Below are positions 8,905-18,962 of a stretch of DNA of 64,000 nucleotides, piece by piece (position 1 is the stretch's first letter; the number at the start of each line of letters is the position of its first letter). The notes beneath the pieces were generated by a model. The model ran no database searches. It had not been told where the DNA came from and saw only the letters and a program-made list of their open reading frames with translations. A program made the position numbers and the translations under genes. This stretch comes from Phenylobacterium glaciei. Its GTDB lineage: Bacteria > Pseudomonadota > Alphaproteobacteria > Caulobacterales > Caulobacteraceae. The stretch lies in contig NZ_JAGSGD010000001.1 of the NCBI RefSeq assembly GCF_016772415.1, forward strand, positions 2,877,501 to 2,941,500, read 5' to 3'.

Positions 8905-9789
8905 ATGAGCTATTCGCCGTCGTTCTCCGGCCTCCGGACCTTGGAGGCGGTGTGCCGACTGAGGAGCGCCACCCTGGCCGGCAAGGAGTTGGGGGTCACC
9001 CACAGCGCTGTAAGCCAGCACATCCACCGGCTCGAAGAGGGGCTGGACACCACCCTGTTCGTGCGCCGCGTCCCCGACATGGTGCCCACGCCCACGGCGC
9101 TCAAGCTGGCGGCGGCCTATAACGAAGCCAACCGAGTCATAGAGGTGGCGCTGGCCGACATCGTTTCCTCAGGCCGTCCCCGCGCCCAACTGGTCGTGAC
9201 GCTCATGCCGTCCATGGCCCGCCTATGGCTGGCCCCACGGCTGGTGAAGCTGCGCGACGACCTCCCCGACCTGGTGCTGGATATCCGCACCTCCCGCGCC
9301 CTGGCCGACCTGGAGATGGACGAGGCCGACATCGCCATCCGCTTCGGGTCGGGACGCTGGCCGCGGTTGAACGCGCGCATGTTGTTCGAGGAAGAGTTCT
9401 TCGCGGTGTGCAGTCAGCAGTTCGTGCGTGAGTACGGCCTGGAGTCGCCCGCCGACCTCGCCCGCGCGCCGCTGGTCATTCCCGACACCCCGCCCTGGTC
9501 GATCTGGTTCGAGGCCGCAGGCCTGGCCCCGGTGGATCCGGCCCACACCTTCTTGGTGGACGATGCGGAGCTGGCGCTGCAGGCGGCGATCGACGGCCTC
9601 GCCGCCGCCCTTGTCCGCCGTGACTGGGCGGCCCACGACATGGCGGCGGGGCGACTGGTGAGTCCTTTCCCGGTGGCCGCGCGGACCGGCGTTGGATGCT
9701 ACCTCGTCTGGCGGGACGGGAATGCGCGGGCGGCCGAAATCAAGGCCTTCGGCGACTGGGTCGCGCAGGAGTTTGGAGCCATGGCGTGA
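8905..9789 (+). CDS. LysR-family regulator (GcvA type)
   Basis: A 294-residue LysR protein. The winged helix-turn-helix is at residues about 8-65 (LRTLEAVCRLRSATLAGKE, then THSAVSQHIHRLEE). The effector-binding domain follows, with MARLWLAPRLVKLRDDLP and ADIAIRFGSGRWP, typical of the GcvA subfamily. It is divergent from the TonB receptor, across a region containing inverted and direct repeats, so it most likely controls that receptor and itself. It is a clear paralogue of the LysR at 10329-11216, sharing the MARLWLAPRL block and the overall length. Confidence 0.92.
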   Translation: MSYSPSFSGLRTLEAVCRLRSATLAGKELGVTHSAVSQHIHRLEEGLDTTLFVRRVPDMVPTPTALKLAAAYNEANRVIEVALADIVSSGRPRAQLVVTLMPSMARLWLAPRLVKLRDDLPDLVLDIRTSRALADLEMDEADIAIRFGSGRWPRLNARMLFEEEFFAVCSQQFVREYGLESPADLARAPLVIPDTPPWSIWFEAAGLAPVDPAHTFLVDDAELALQAAIDGLAAALVRRDWAAHDMAAGRLVSPFPVAARTGVGCYLVWRDGNARAAEIKAFGDWVAQEFGAMA

Positions 9790-9798
9790 TCCGCCTCC

Positions 9799-10227
9799 CT
9801 AGATCGCGGCGGGTCGCCCAAACTGCGCGCGGACCAGCGCGCAGTCGCCGAGCGCCTGGAGCGGCGGATCTGGCAGATCCGTCAGGGATTGCACAGCAGC
9901 CAGGGCCGCGGCATCGAGATTGGGCCCGCCGCTGGCGCCAATCAGCCGCACCTGTCCCGGCGCGCCATGGCGCATGCTCAACAGGTCGAATTCCAGCTCG
10001 ACAACCCCAACCTCCAGACCACGCACGGCTTCCGGCGGATAGGCGAGACTGCGATCCAGGTGCCGCTCCACGGCCCGGGCCCATTGGCGCACCGCCGCAG
10101 CCCCTCCGCGTTGGGAGAGGATCTTCGCCGTCACAGAGCACACGACGAAGACCTCGGTTACGCAGGTGTATGTATCAGAAAGCAGCCCTTGTGTTACATT
10201 TTGAGTGTAACGTTTATGTATATTCAT
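9799..10227 (-). CDS. Small TonB C-terminal-domain protein
   Basis: About 142 residues from the ATG at 10227. The second half fits a TonB C-terminal domain: AVRQWARAVERHL, LAYPPEAVRGLEVG, VELEFDLL, RLIGASGGPNLDAAALAAV and LPDPP. No membrane anchor or Pro-rich linker is visible. The N-terminal 30 residues are unlike a TonB and overlap an inverted repeat (10193-10211), so the real start may be further in. It lies convergent with one LysR gene and divergent from its paralogue. It could be an accessory energy transducer for the nearby receptor; that is inference. Confidence 0.6.
   Translation of the reverse strand: MNIHKRYTQNVTQGLLSDTYTCVTEVFVVCSVTAKILSQRGGAAAVRQWARAVERHLDRSLAYPPEAVRGLEVGVVELEFDLLSMRHGAPGQVRLIGASGGPNLDAAALAAVQSLTDLPDPPLQALGDCALVRAQFGRPAAI
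10193..10211. promoter_or_regulatory. Inverted repeat GTTACA-N7-TGTAAC, candidate LysR operator
   Basis: A perfect 6-bp-arm inverted repeat with a 7-bp spacer. The half-site GTTACA also occurs three times in the other LysR-divergent region (8680, 8800, 8895), and a further TGTAAC lies at about 10305. A palindromic TTGCGCAA is at 10233-10240. Together they suggest operators for the LysR gene at 10329 and the divergent TonB-like gene. Confidence 0.5.
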
Positions 10228-10328
10228 CTGATTTGCGCAACCTCCCGAATACGAGAATATTTCCGGTGAGGTCTCGACACGAACGACATTTAGGTTCGGA
10301 TTTGTAACCTGAACTAACAGGGACTGTT

Positions 10329-11216
10329 TTGACGCGAATTCCATCCACGAGCGCCCTTCGACTTCTGGAGACCGCTGTCCGGCGGCGCAGCTATTCGCAT
10401 GCAGCCACCGAGCTGAACCTTTCCCACAGCGCCGTCGGACAGCAAATCCGCAGGCTGGAGGAGGATCTCGGACGCCGGCTCTTCCAGCGTCAGGGCCTGA
10501 GCATGGCGCCCACGGCTGAGGCCCAGGAACTGGCCGCCGCCTACGTGGCCGCACGCGACACCATCGAGCGGACCTGGATGCGGCTGGCCCAGGGCGCATC
10601 GCAGACCACGGTTGTGCTCAGTGTTGAGCCCGCGATGGCGCGCCTCTGGCTCGCCCCCCGGCTCAGCGCCCTGCGCGCCGCCCTTCCGGAAATCCAGGTC
10701 CAGGTCCAGACCACCCGCGACCTGGCCAATTTCGAAAGCGACAACGTGGACCTGGCCATTCGCCTTGGCGGTGGCGGCTGGCTTGGCATCGAGGCTGAGC
10801 AGGTCCTGGAAGACGACATGTTTCCCGTGTGCAGTCCGCAACTGGCCCAGGCGCGAGGCTTGGCCCGGCCCCAGGACCTGCTGGCCGCGCCCCTGCTGCG
10901 CGACGAAGCTGATTCCTGGCTGGCGTGGTTCAAGGCCGCGGGGGTGGCGGGACCTTTCACCACCCAGGGACCGCGCTTCGATGAGTCCGGGGTCATGCTG
11001 GAGGCCGCCGCGGCTGGCCTTGGCGTCGCCCTCGCCCGCGAGGTCTTCGTTCAGGGTGATTTGGACGCTGGCCGCCTCGTACGCCTGTTCGACGTGAGCA
11101 TCCCCGCCTGGCCGCGATGCTATCTCGCCTGGCGTGAAGGCTCAGCCAAGAAGGTGCTGGTGAACCGTCTGCGAGCCTGGATCTGGGAAGAGACGGCCGG
11201 ATGGCGGCGCGGCTAG
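10329..11216 (+). CDS. LysR-family regulator (GcvA type), TTG start
   Basis: A 295-residue LysR protein paralogous to the one at 8905. The helix-turn-helix covers residues about 8-62 (ALRLLETAVRRRSYSHAAT, LSHSAVGQQIRRLEEDLG). The effector domain contains MARLWLAPRLSALRAALPE and DLAIRLGGGGW. A TTG at 10329 preceded by AGGGA is used as start, because the helix-turn-helix begins at once and no earlier ATG or GTG keeps the family's N-terminus. It is divergent from the small TonB-like gene and convergent with the dcw-linked histidine phosphatase. Confidence 0.9.
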   Translation: MTRIPSTSALRLLETAVRRRSYSHAATELNLSHSAVGQQIRRLEEDLGRRLFQRQGLSMAPTAEAQELAAAYVAARDTIERTWMRLAQGASQTTVVLSVEPAMARLWLAPRLSALRAALPEIQVQVQTTRDLANFESDNVDLAIRLGGGGWLGIEAEQVLEDDMFPVCSPQLAQARGLARPQDLLAAPLLRDEADSWLAWFKAAGVAGPFTTQGPRFDESGVMLEAAAAGLGVALAREVFVQGDLDAGRLVRLFDVSIPAWPRCYLAWREGSAKKVLVNRLRAWIWEETAGWRRG

Positions 11217-11280
11217 ATCTGGCGTCTGATTCACCGCATCGGCGGAATCGCCAAGCGATCCCACCGCAACCGATCTGGCT

Positions 11281-11844
11281 CTAGACGCTGATCCGCTCGA
11301 TCAGCCGTCTGTCAGCATCCAGCACCAGGGCCTCGGGCAGGCGCAGGCTCTTCCAGAGGTCGGCGTCGCAACGTCCGGTCTCCAGGCCCAGATAGGCCGC
11401 CAGGATCGTGCCGTGCGTGCCCACCATCAGGGGTCGTGTGGCGTGCCGGAACAGCCCCTCGGAAAACCGGGCGGCCGCCTCCCCCGCCGGTTCCGCCCCC
11501 TCGATGCTGAGATGGGGATTCTCCAGCAGGTGGGCGACGCGGGCCTCGAAGGTCGCCGTATCGCTGAAGGGCCATTTGGGCCGGTGCAGTTCGGCGAACG
11601 CCGGGTCGGTCTCCACCGTCAGGCCAAGGCCCTCGGTGAGAATGCGCACGGTCTCAAGCGCCTTGATCTCGGGGCTGGAGACGACGGCAACCGGCGCCAG
11701 ATTCTTCAGCTTGGCCGCCAGGGCCCGCGCGGCGGCGCGGCCCTCGTCGGACAGCGGCCACTGGGGCGGCGGCACATTGGGGTCCTGGGCCGGCGCGGCG
11801 TGCCGGATCAAGATCAGGGCCGGCCGATGCGCTTGATTTCCCAT
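11281..11844 (-). CDS. Histidine phosphatase family protein (phosphoglycerate mutase-like)
   Basis: A 187-residue histidine phosphatase. The phospho-acceptor motif is LILIRHAAP, the proton donor region is [10 protein letters not shown] and the second catalytic His is in [14 protein letters not shown]. The substrate is unknown. Its ATG lies 31 bp inside the end of murB, so it is translationally coupled to the cell-wall operon and is the last gene of the run. In related genomes ddl and ftsQAZ usually follow murB, so its position here is notable. Confidence 0.85.
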   Translation of the reverse strand: MGNQAHRPALILIRHAAPAQDPNVPPPQWPLSDEGRAAARALAAKLKNLAPVAVVSSPEIKALETVRILTEGLGLTVETDPAFAELHRPKWPFSDTATFEARVAHLLENPHLSIEGAEPAGEAAARFSEGLFRHATRPLMVGTHGTILAAYLGLETGRCDADLWKSLRLPEALVLDADRRLIERISV

Positions 11845-12719
11845 TCCAGCTCGATCCCGGTCTTGGCCTTCACGTCGGCGCGCACCGCCTCCCCCAGTCC
11901 CTCCAGGTCGGCGGCGGTCGCCTCACCGGTATTGATCAGGAAGTTGGCGTGCAGGGGCGAGAACATCGCCCCGCCGAAGGGTTTGCCGCGCCAGCCGGCC
12001 GCGTCCACCAGTTTCCAGGAGGACTGGCCGGGCGGGTTCTTGAAGGTGGAGCCGCCGGTCTTCTCGCGGATCGGCTGGGTGGTCTCGCGGCGCGCGGTGA
12101 TCTCGGCCATGCGGGCCTCGACAGCGGCGGGATCGTCGGCGGTTCCCTCGAACAGCGCCCCGGTGAAGATCAGCCCGCCCTGCGCGGCCTTGGCCGACCT
12201 GCGGTAGGAGAAGCCCATCTGCGCGTTGGAGACCGTCACCCGCTCGCCAGCCCGCGTCACCGCATAGGCCTCGACGAGCACGTCCTTGGTCTCGGCGCCG
12301 TAGCAGCCGGCGTTCATCATCGCCGCCCCGCCGATGGAGCCCGGAACGCCGCGATAGAACTCCAGCCCGGCGATCCCGGCCTTGCCGGCTTCCCGCGCCA
12401 CCTGGGCGTCCAGGGCCGCGGCCCCGGCATAGATGCGATTGTTCCCGCGCGGCTCGATCGTCCCGAAGGCGCGCCCGGCCAGGCGGATCACCACGCCCTC
12501 GACCCCGCCGTCGCGCACCAGGGTGTTGGAGCCGACGCCGAGCACCGTGACGGGGACCGAGGTGTCCAGGCCGCGCAGGAAGTCGGCCAGGTCGTCTTCA
12601 TCCTGTGGCAGGAACAGCAGATCGGCAGGACCGCCCACCCGGAACCAGGTGAAGGGGGCCAGAGGCTCGTCGGCCAGCAGCTTGCCGCGCACCGTCGGAA
12701 GGCTGTCGCGCCAGCTCAC
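11814..12719 (-). CDS. murB: UDP-N-acetylenolpyruvoylglucosamine reductase
   Basis: A 301-residue cytoplasmic flavoenzyme that reduces UDP-GlcNAc-enolpyruvate to UDP-MurNAc with NADPH. FAD-binding motifs are [16 protein letters not shown] and [20 protein letters not shown]. The catalytic-serine region is [10 protein letters not shown], and the substrate-binding SYRRSA is present. The compact form without the extra loop makes it a type II MurB. Its start overlaps the murC stop (12716-12719). Confidence 0.97.
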   Translation of the reverse strand: MSWRDSLPTVRGKLLADEPLAPFTWFRVGGPADLLFLPQDEDDLADFLRGLDTSVPVTVLGVGSNTLVRDGGVEGVVIRLAGRAFGTIEPRGNNRIYAGAAALDAQVAREAGKAGIAGLEFYRGVPGSIGGAAMMNAGCYGAETKDVLVEAYAVTRAGERVTVSNAQMGFSYRRSAKAAQGGLIFTGALFEGTADDPAAVEARMAEITARRETTQPIREKTGGSTFKNPPGQSSWKLVDAAGWRGKPFGGAMFSPLHANFLINTGEATAADLEGLGEAVRADVKAKTGIELEWEIKRIGRP

Positions 12720-14131
12720 TTGGCCGCCAGGGCTTCAAGCTGGGCCGGCAGGGCGTAGGCCCAACTGGTGATGTCGCCGGCCCCCAGGCAGACCACCAGG
12801 TCGCCGGCCTTGGCCTCGTCGGCGATCACCCGGGCCAGGGTGGCCGGGCTCTCCAGGGCGATCGCACGGCGATGGCCGAACCGGCGCAGCCCCTCCACCA
12901 GACCGTCGCGGCTGGCGCCCTCGATGGGGCTCTCGCCGGCGGTATAGACGTCCGACACGATCACCACGTCGGCGTCGTTGAAGCAGCCGCAGAACTCGGA
13001 AAACAGGTCGTGCAGGCGCGAATAGCGGTGCGGCTGCACCACGGCGATCACCCGGCCGCTGGTAACCGCGCGGGCGGCCTTCAGCACCGAGGAGATCTCG
13101 ACGGGGTGGTGGCCGTAGTCGTCGATGATGCGGATGCCGTTCGCCACCCCCACCGTGGTGAAGCGCCGGCCCACCCCGCCGAAGGTGGTCAGGCCCTGGC
13201 GGATATCAGCCTGCGACACCCCCAGCTCCCGGGCGATGGAGATGGCGCCCAGCGCGTTCATGACATTGTGGTGGCCGGCCATAGGCAGGTGCAGGTCTTC
13301 CCAGCGCATGGGCTCAGCGTCGTGCGGCGCGATGACGGCGTCGAAGCGTGAGCCGTCGGGGCCCATGCTGATCTTCTCGGCGCGGACCTCGGCCTGGGGA
13401 TTGGTCCCGTAGGCGATCAGGCGGCGGTTGACGACCTTGGCGGCCATGGCCTGGACGTCGGGGTGGTCGGTGCAGACCGCGGCGAAACCGTAGAAGGGCA
13501 CGTTCTCCACGAAGTCCTGGAAGGCCTTCTTCACCGCGTCGAAGTCGCCGTAATAGTCCAGGTGTTCGGGGTCGATATTGGTGACGATGGCGCAGGTGGA
13601 CTTCAGCTTCAGGAAGGTGCCGTCGCTCTCGTCGGCCTCCACCACGATCCACTCGCCCTCGCCCACCTTGGCGTTGGTGCCATAGGCATTGATGATCCCG
13701 CCATTGACCACCGTGGGGTCCATGCCGCCGGCGTCCAGCAGGGCGGCCACCAGCGAGGTGGTGGTGGTCTTGCCGTGCGTGCCGCCCACGGCCACGGAAA
13801 ACTGAAGACGCGTCAGCTCGGCCAGCATCTCGCCGCGATGCACCAGCGGCAGGCGCCGTTCGCGGGCGGCGAGCATCTCGGGATTGTCGGCCTTGATGGC
13901 GGTGGAATAGACGATGGCCGAGGCGCCCTCGATATTGGCCGCGCCCTGGCCGATGAAGACCTTGATCCCCAGCTTCTCGAGCCGCTCGGTGTTGGCGCTG
14001 GCCTTGGCGTCGGAGCCCTGCACGCTGTAGCCGATGCGCAGCATGATCTCGGCGATGCCGCTCATGCCGATCCCGCCGATGCCGATAAAGTGGACGGGAC
14101 CGACGGCGAACGGGACGGGACGACGGTTCAT
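12716..14131 (-). CDS. murC: UDP-N-acetylmuramate--L-alanine ligase
   Basis: A 471-residue ATP-dependent ligase adding L-alanine to UDP-MurNAc, the first amino acid of the stem peptide. The Rossmann-like N-terminus is [18 protein letters not shown], the ATP P-loop is [18 protein letters not shown], and the Mur central-domain motifs [11 protein letters not shown] and [10 protein letters not shown] are intact. Full length for the family. It lies 4 bp after murG and overlaps murB, in the dcw operon. Confidence 0.98.
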   Translation of the reverse strand: MNRRPVPFAVGPVHFIGIGGIGMSGIAEIMLRIGYSVQGSDAKASANTERLEKLGIKVFIGQGAANIEGASAIVYSTAIKADNPEMLAARERRLPLVHRGEMLAELTRLQFSVAVGGTHGKTTTTSLVAALLDAGGMDPTVVNGGIINAYGTNAKVGEGEWIVVEADESDGTFLKLKSTCAIVTNIDPEHLDYYGDFDAVKKAFQDFVENVPFYGFAAVCTDHPDVQAMAAKVVNRRLIAYGTNPQAEVRAEKISMGPDGSRFDAVIAPHDAEPMRWEDLHLPMAGHHNVMNALGAISIARELGVSQADIRQGLTTFGGVGRRFTTVGVANGIRIIDDYGHHPVEISSVLKAARAVTSGRVIAVVQPHRYSRLHDLFSEFCGCFNDADVVIVSDVYTAGESPIEGASRDGLVEGLRRFGHRRAIALESPATLARVIADEAKAGDLVVCLGAGDITSWAYALPAQLEALAAK

Positions 14132-14135
14132 CGGT

Positions 14136-15233
14136 TCACTTCCCGGCTGCGGTCTTCTCGACCAGGTCGGCCAGGCGCTCGGCGGCGTCGGGCTTGGCGA
14201 TGGAGCGGGCGCCGGCGGCCATGCGGGCCAGGCGCTCGGGATTGGTCAGCAGCTTTTCCAGGGCATTGGCCATGGAGTCGACGGTCAGCTGGTGTTCGCG
14301 GGCCATCTGGGCGCCGTGGGCGTCCACCATCACCTGGGCGTTCTGGCCCTGGTCGTCGTCCAGCGCGATGGCCAGCGGGATCAGGATCGCGGGTTTGCCG
14401 GCGATGGCGAACTCACAGACCGTGCCCGCCCCGGCCCGGCCGATCACCAGGTGGGCGGCCTTCAGGCGGCCGGCCATGTCGCGGAAGAACGGCGCGATCT
14501 CGGCGTCCACCAGGGCGTCGGCATAGACCTTCCGCGCCTGGTCCATGTTCTCGGCCCGGGTCTGTTGCTGCACCTTCAGGCGCAGGCGCAGGGCCTCGGG
14601 CAGGGTGCGGATGGCTTCCGGCATCAGCTCCGACAGCAGGCGCGCGCCCTGGCTGCCGCCGGTGATCAGAACGTGGATCGGACCGTCGTCGGTGGGCGGC
14701 GTATAGGCGACCTCATAAAGAGCGCGGATCTCCGGGCGCACCGGGTTGCCCACCACCACGGCGCTGGCGGCCACCTTGGGCGGCGCCTTCTGAAGCATGG
14801 GGAAGGCGCAGGCCACGGCCTTCACATGGCTCACCAGCCGGCGGTTGGCGCGGCCCATGACCGAGTTCTGCTCGTGCATCACGGTGGGCAGGTTCAGGGT
14901 GATCCCGGCCAGCAGGCCCGGCACGGAGGGATAGCCGCCAAAGCCGATCACCACGTCGGGCTTGATGCGCCGGAAGGCGGCGCGGGCCTGCATCACGCCG
15001 CGCAGGATGGACAGGCCGGCCAGGGCCATGCCGACGGGATCGCGGGGCTTGTAGGTGCGGGCCGACAGGCCGATCCGCTCCTCGGCCGGGAAACTCTCGG
15101 CGAAGGCGGCGACCCGCTCGTCGCTGGCCAGCACGATGCGCCAGCCGCGCGCGATCAGAGCCTCTGAAAGGGCCTGGGCGGGGAAGAGGTGTCCCCCGGT
15201 GCCTCCGGCGGCGACGACGGCGATCTTGCGCAT
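14136..15233 (-). CDS. murG: Undecaprenyldiphospho-muramoylpentapeptide beta-N-acetylglucosaminyltransferase
   Basis: A 365-residue GT-B glycosyltransferase that adds GlcNAc to lipid I to make lipid II on the inner face of the membrane. The N-terminal loop [19 protein letters not shown] carries the GGTGGH signature; [12 protein letters not shown] and the C-terminal donor-binding [12 protein letters not shown] and [15 protein letters not shown] are present. It starts 9 bp after ftsW ends. Confidence 0.98.
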   Translation of the reverse strand: MRKIAVVAAGGTGGHLFPAQALSEALIARGWRIVLASDERVAAFAESFPAEERIGLSARTYKPRDPVGMALAGLSILRGVMQARAAFRRIKPDVVIGFGGYPSVPGLLAGITLNLPTVMHEQNSVMGRANRRLVSHVKAVACAFPMLQKAPPKVAASAVVVGNPVRPEIRALYEVAYTPPTDDGPIHVLITGGSQGARLLSELMPEAIRTLPEALRLRLKVQQQTRAENMDQARKVYADALVDAEIAPFFRDMAGRLKAAHLVIGRAGAGTVCEFAIAGKPAILIPLAIALDDDQGQNAQVMVDAHGAQMAREHQLTVDSMANALEKLLTNPERLARMAAGARSIAKPDAAERLADLVEKTAAGK

Positions 15234-15242
15234 GGGTGCGCT

Positions 15243-16421
15243 TTAGGCGAACGCCGCGGACTTGGCGAGGCCCTCGCCCTGGGAATAGGCCCCCGGCCGC
15301 CTGCGAGTCAGCGCCAACGCCAGTCCCAGGGTCAGGCAGATGGCCAGCATGGACGAGCCGCCATAGGAGATGAACGGCAGGGTCATGCCCTTGGTGGGGA
15401 TCATGTTGAGGTTCACCGCCACATTGATGAAGACCTGTTCGCCCACCAGCACGAAGAGGCCGGCCGCGGCCACCTGCTGGAACGGGTCGGAGAGCTTCAT
15501 GGCCTTGTAGAGCCCGCGGATCACCACGAAGGCGAAGATCGAGATCAGCAGCAGGGAGAAGATCAGGCCGTACTCCTCGGCCGCCACCGAATAGATGAAG
15601 TCGGTGTGCAGGTCGGGCACGTGGCGCTTCATGACGCCCTCCCCCGGGCCCCGGCCGAACATCTTGCCCGCCGCGATGGCCTCGGCCGCCCGGTCCACCT
15701 GGTGGGTGTCGGCCCGGTCGGGGCTGAGGAAGCGGTCCACGCGGCTGGCCACGTGGGGGAACAGGAAATAGGTCGAGGACAGGCCCGCGAGCGCCGTCCC
15801 GCCCAGCAGCATCACCCAGGAGAGCGGCACGCCGGCCATCCAGAAGGCGGCCCCGAAGGCCACGGTGATCAGCACCGTCTGGCCGACGTCTGGCTGGATC
15901 AGCAGCAGGCCCACCGACAGCAGATAGAGGCCAAAGGCGATGGTGACGCCGGGCACCCCCTGGCCCTTCTGCCCCTCGGCGAACATCCAGGAGACCAGGA
16001 TGATCAGGGCCGGCTTCATGAATTCCGACGGCTGCAGGGTGAAGCCCGCGAACTCCAGCCAGCGGGTCGCGCCCTTGGCGTTGTGACCGATGAACGGCAG
16101 GATCATCATGATCGCGATGGCGCCGATGTAGATGAAGAAGGCCGCCCGCCGCACGCCCTTGGTGTCCAGCATCGAGGTGGAGATCAGGATCACCGAGCCG
16201 GCGGCCGCGAACAGGCACTGGCGCACGGCGAAGTGGAAGGGGTCGCCGATATTCATCCGCGCCGCCGCCGACGGGCTGGCGGCGAAGGACATCAGCACGC
16301 CCAGGATGATCAGCACCCCCACGGCGCCCAGCATCCAGCGGTCGATCGTCCACCACCAGACGCCCACCGGGGTGCGGTCGCTGCGGGCGAAGGCGTGGGC
16401 CTGCTGCGGCTGGGCGGTCAT
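15243..16421 (-). CDS. ftsW: SEDS-family septal peptidoglycan glycosyltransferase FtsW
   Basis: A 392-residue polytopic inner-membrane protein of the SEDS family, which polymerises lipid II at the septum together with FtsI. About ten hydrophobic segments are visible. Signature stretches are ARWLEFAG-like (ATRWLEFAGFTLQPSEFMK) and, near the C-terminus, GMTLPFISYGGSSMLA. The position between murD and murG is the normal dcw order and separates it from RodA. Its start overlaps the murD stop (16418-16421). Confidence 0.96.
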   Translation of the reverse strand: MTAQPQQAHAFARSDRTPVGVWWWTIDRWMLGAVGVLIILGVLMSFAASPSAAARMNIGDPFHFAVRQCLFAAAGSVILISTSMLDTKGVRRAAFFIYIGAIAIMMILPFIGHNAKGATRWLEFAGFTLQPSEFMKPALIILVSWMFAEGQKGQGVPGVTIAFGLYLLSVGLLLIQPDVGQTVLITVAFGAAFWMAGVPLSWVMLLGGTALAGLSSTYFLFPHVASRVDRFLSPDRADTHQVDRAAEAIAAGKMFGRGPGEGVMKRHVPDLHTDFIYSVAAEEYGLIFSLLLISIFAFVVIRGLYKAMKLSDPFQQVAAAGLFVLVGEQVFINVAVNLNMIPTKGMTLPFISYGGSSMLAICLTLGLALALTRRRPGAYSQGEGLAKSAAFA

Positions 16422-17833
16422 GCGCGGGCGCCCTTGGCCGCGGGCGCGGTGAGGCCCTGGACGGCGACGCGGAACGCCTCGCCTCGGGCCTCGAAGTCCG
16501 CGAACTGGTCGAAGGAGGCGCAGGCTGGCGACAGCAGCACCACGGCGTCCTGGCCCTTGGCGGCGGCGTCGGCATAGGCCTTGGCCACGGCGACCTCCAT
16601 GGTCCCGCAGGCCAGCGTCTGGGCCTTGCCCTTCAGGGTTTCCTCGAAGGCCTCGGAGGCCTCGCCGATCAGGTAGGCTTTCTCGATCTTGGGGAAGAGG
16701 TCGGCCAGGGCGTCGATGCCGCCGGTCTTCGGCTGGCCGCCGGCGATCCAGTAGAACTTGGGATAGCTCGACATGGCCTGGCGGGCGGCGTCGGTGTTGG
16801 TGGCCTTGCTGTCGTTGACGAAGCGCACGCGGCCCAGCTGGCCCACGGTTTCCATGCGGTGCGCCAGACCCGGGAAGCTCATCAGCCCCTCGGCGGCGTC
16901 CTCGGCGGAGATGCCCAGGCCACGGGCGGCGGAATAGGCGGCCGCCGCGTTCTGCCAGTTGTGGCGACCCGGCAGGGAGCGGGCCCGCAGCAGGTCGGCG
17001 ACCTCGACGGCGCGCTCGCCGGTGGCGTCGTAGAGCAGACCCTGCAGGGCGTAGACGCCCCGGCCCATGGCCTTGGACGCGGAGATCGGCACGATAGTGC
17101 GGCGGTTGGCGGCGGTGATCTCGGTGCAGATGCGCTGGCCCCAGGGATCGTCCACCCCGATGACCGCGGTGTCGCCCTTGCCCTGGTTCAGCAGAATGCG
17201 GCGCTTGGCGGCGACATAGCCCTCCATGCCGCCGTGGCGCTCCAGATGGTCGGGCGAGACGTTCAGCAGGATGGCGACGTCGGGCTTCAGGCTGCTGGTC
17301 AGGTCGAGCTGGTAGGAGCTCAGCTCCAGGACGTAGACCGCCCCGCCGTGCATGTCGTCGAGGTCCAGGACCCCCACACCGATATTGCCGCCGACCCGGG
17401 TGTCGCGGCCGGCCGAGGCGCAGATGTGGCCGATCAGGGCGGTGGTGGTGGACTTGCCGTTGGTGCCGGTGATGGCGACGATCTTCGGGCGCTTGTGCTC
17501 GGGCGCGGCGTTCACGGCGCGGGCGAACAGCTCCATGTCGCCGACGATCTCGACGCCGAATTCGTGGGCCTTGATGACGGTCCAGTGCGGCTCGGGATGG
17601 GTGAGCGGCACGCCCGGCGACAGCATCAGGGCGGCGAACTGCGTCCAGTCAGCGGTGGTCAGGTCGACGAGGGGCAGGCCTAACGCCTCCGCGGCGGCGC
17701 GGCCTTCGGGACGCTCGTCCCACAGCGCCACCTGAGCCCCGCCGGCCAGCAGCGCGCGCGCGGCGGCCAGACCCGTACGGGCCAGGCCGAACACGGCGAC
17801 CGTCTTGCCTTCGAATCCGCGGACCGGGATCAT
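16418..17833 (-). CDS. murD: UDP-N-acetylmuramoylalanine--D-glutamate ligase
   Basis: A 471-residue cytoplasmic ligase adding D-glutamate to UDP-MurNAc-L-Ala. The N-terminal substrate domain has VAVFGLARTGLAAARAL. The P-loop is AITGTNGKSTTTALIGHI, followed by LNVSPDHLERH; the C-terminal domain has VRFVNDSKATNTDAARQAM and LLSPACASFDQFADFEARG. Full length. It starts 19 bp after mraY ends and overlaps ftsW. Confidence 0.98.
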   Translation of the reverse strand: MIPVRGFEGKTVAVFGLARTGLAAARALLAGGAQVALWDERPEGRAAAEALGLPLVDLTTADWTQFAALMLSPGVPLTHPEPHWTVIKAHEFGVEIVGDMELFARAVNAAPEHKRPKIVAITGTNGKSTTTALIGHICASAGRDTRVGGNIGVGVLDLDDMHGGAVYVLELSSYQLDLTSSLKPDVAILLNVSPDHLERHGGMEGYVAAKRRILLNQGKGDTAVIGVDDPWGQRICTEITAANRRTIVPISASKAMGRGVYALQGLLYDATGERAVEVADLLRARSLPGRHNWQNAAAAYSAARGLGISAEDAAEGLMSFPGLAHRMETVGQLGRVRFVNDSKATNTDAARQAMSSYPKFYWIAGGQPKTGGIDALADLFPKIEKAYLIGEASEAFEETLKGKAQTLACGTMEVAVAKAYADAAAKGQDAVVLLSPACASFDQFADFEARGEAFRVAVQGLTAPAAKGARA

Positions 17834-17852
17834 GACCTGCTCGAGCCCTCCC

Positions 17853-18962
17853 CTACCGCAGCTTCAGGGTGGCGAGGCCGAAGATGGCCAGCATCACCGC
17901 GATGATCCAGAAGCGGATCACCACGGTGGATTCCGACCAGCCCAGCTTCTCGAAATGGTGGTGGATCGGGGCCATGCGGAACACCCGCTTGCCCGTCAGC
18001 TTGAACGAGGCGACCTGGATCATCACCGACAGGGTCTCCAGCACGAAGAGCCCCCCGATGATCCCCAGCACGATCTCGTGCTTGGTGGCCACGGCCACGG
18101 TGCCGATGGCGCCGCCCAGGGCGAGCGAACCGGTGTCGCCCATGAAGATCTTGGCCGGAGGCGCGTTGTACCAGAGGAAACCCAGGCCGGCGCCGATCAT
18201 CGCCCCGCAGAACACGCCCACCTCGCCCACGCCGGGCACGAAGTGCAGCTGCAGGTACTTGGCGAAGACGTAGTTGCCCACGAGGTAGGTGATCAGGCCG
18301 AAGGCCGCGGCGGCGATCATCACCGGCACTGTGGCCAGGCCATCCAGGCCATCGGTGAAGTTCACGGCGTTGGCCGCGCCCACGATGATGAAGGCGCCGA
18401 AGGCCAGGTAGAACCAGCCCATGTTCCAGAGCAGGCCCTTGAAGATCGGGAAGGCCACGGAGGTGGCCAGTTCCGGCGACTCCGGCGGTCGGCCGCCATA
18501 GATGACGATGAGCGCGACGGCGGCGAGCGCGATAAGCGTCTCCAGCACCAGGCGGACCCGGCCCGAAACGCCGTCCGTCGTCTGCTTGGTCACCTTGGCG
18601 TAGTCGTCGGTGAAGCCGAGGATTCCGTAGCCGACGGTCACCAGGATCACGGCCCAGACATAGACGTTGGAGAGGTCCGACCACAGCAGGGTGCCCACCA
18701 GCAGGCCGGCCAGGATCATGACCCCGCCCATGGTCGGCGTGCCGGCCTTCTCCACCACGTGACGGGCGATGCCGTCGGCGCGGATCGGCTGGCCCTTGCC
18801 CTGCTTGGCCTGCATCCAGCGGATGAAACGAGAGCCCATCAGGGCCACCACCAGCTGCGCCGTGAACAGCGCCATGCCGGTTCGGAAGGTCAGGTATTTC
18901 AGCAGGTTGAGGATCGGGACGTGGCCGCCCGCCGACATCTGCTCATACAGCCAATAGAGCAT
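17853..18962 (-). CDS. mraY: Phospho-N-acetylmuramoyl-pentapeptide-transferase
   Basis: A 369-residue polytopic membrane enzyme that moves phospho-MurNAc-pentapeptide to undecaprenyl phosphate, forming lipid I. Catalytic motifs are GFTDDYAKV (the DD pair), [12 protein letters not shown] and [13 protein letters not shown] (the HHH motif, around residue 334). About ten membrane segments. Its first base is shared with the last base of the murF stop (18962). Confidence 0.98.
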   Translation of the reverse strand: MLYWLYEQMSAGGHVPILNLLKYLTFRTGMALFTAQLVVALMGSRFIRWMQAKQGKGQPIRADGIARHVVEKAGTPTMGGVMILAGLLVGTLLWSDLSNVYVWAVILVTVGYGILGFTDDYAKVTKQTTDGVSGRVRLVLETLIALAAVALIVIYGGRPPESPELATSVAFPIFKGLLWNMGWFYLAFGAFIIVGAANAVNFTDGLDGLATVPVMIAAAAFGLITYLVGNYVFAKYLQLHFVPGVGEVGVFCGAMIGAGLGFLWYNAPPAKIFMGDTGSLALGGAIGTVAVATKHEIVLGIIGGLFVLETLSVMIQVASFKLTGKRVFRMAPIHHHFEKLGWSESTVVIRFWIIAVMLAIFGLATLKLR

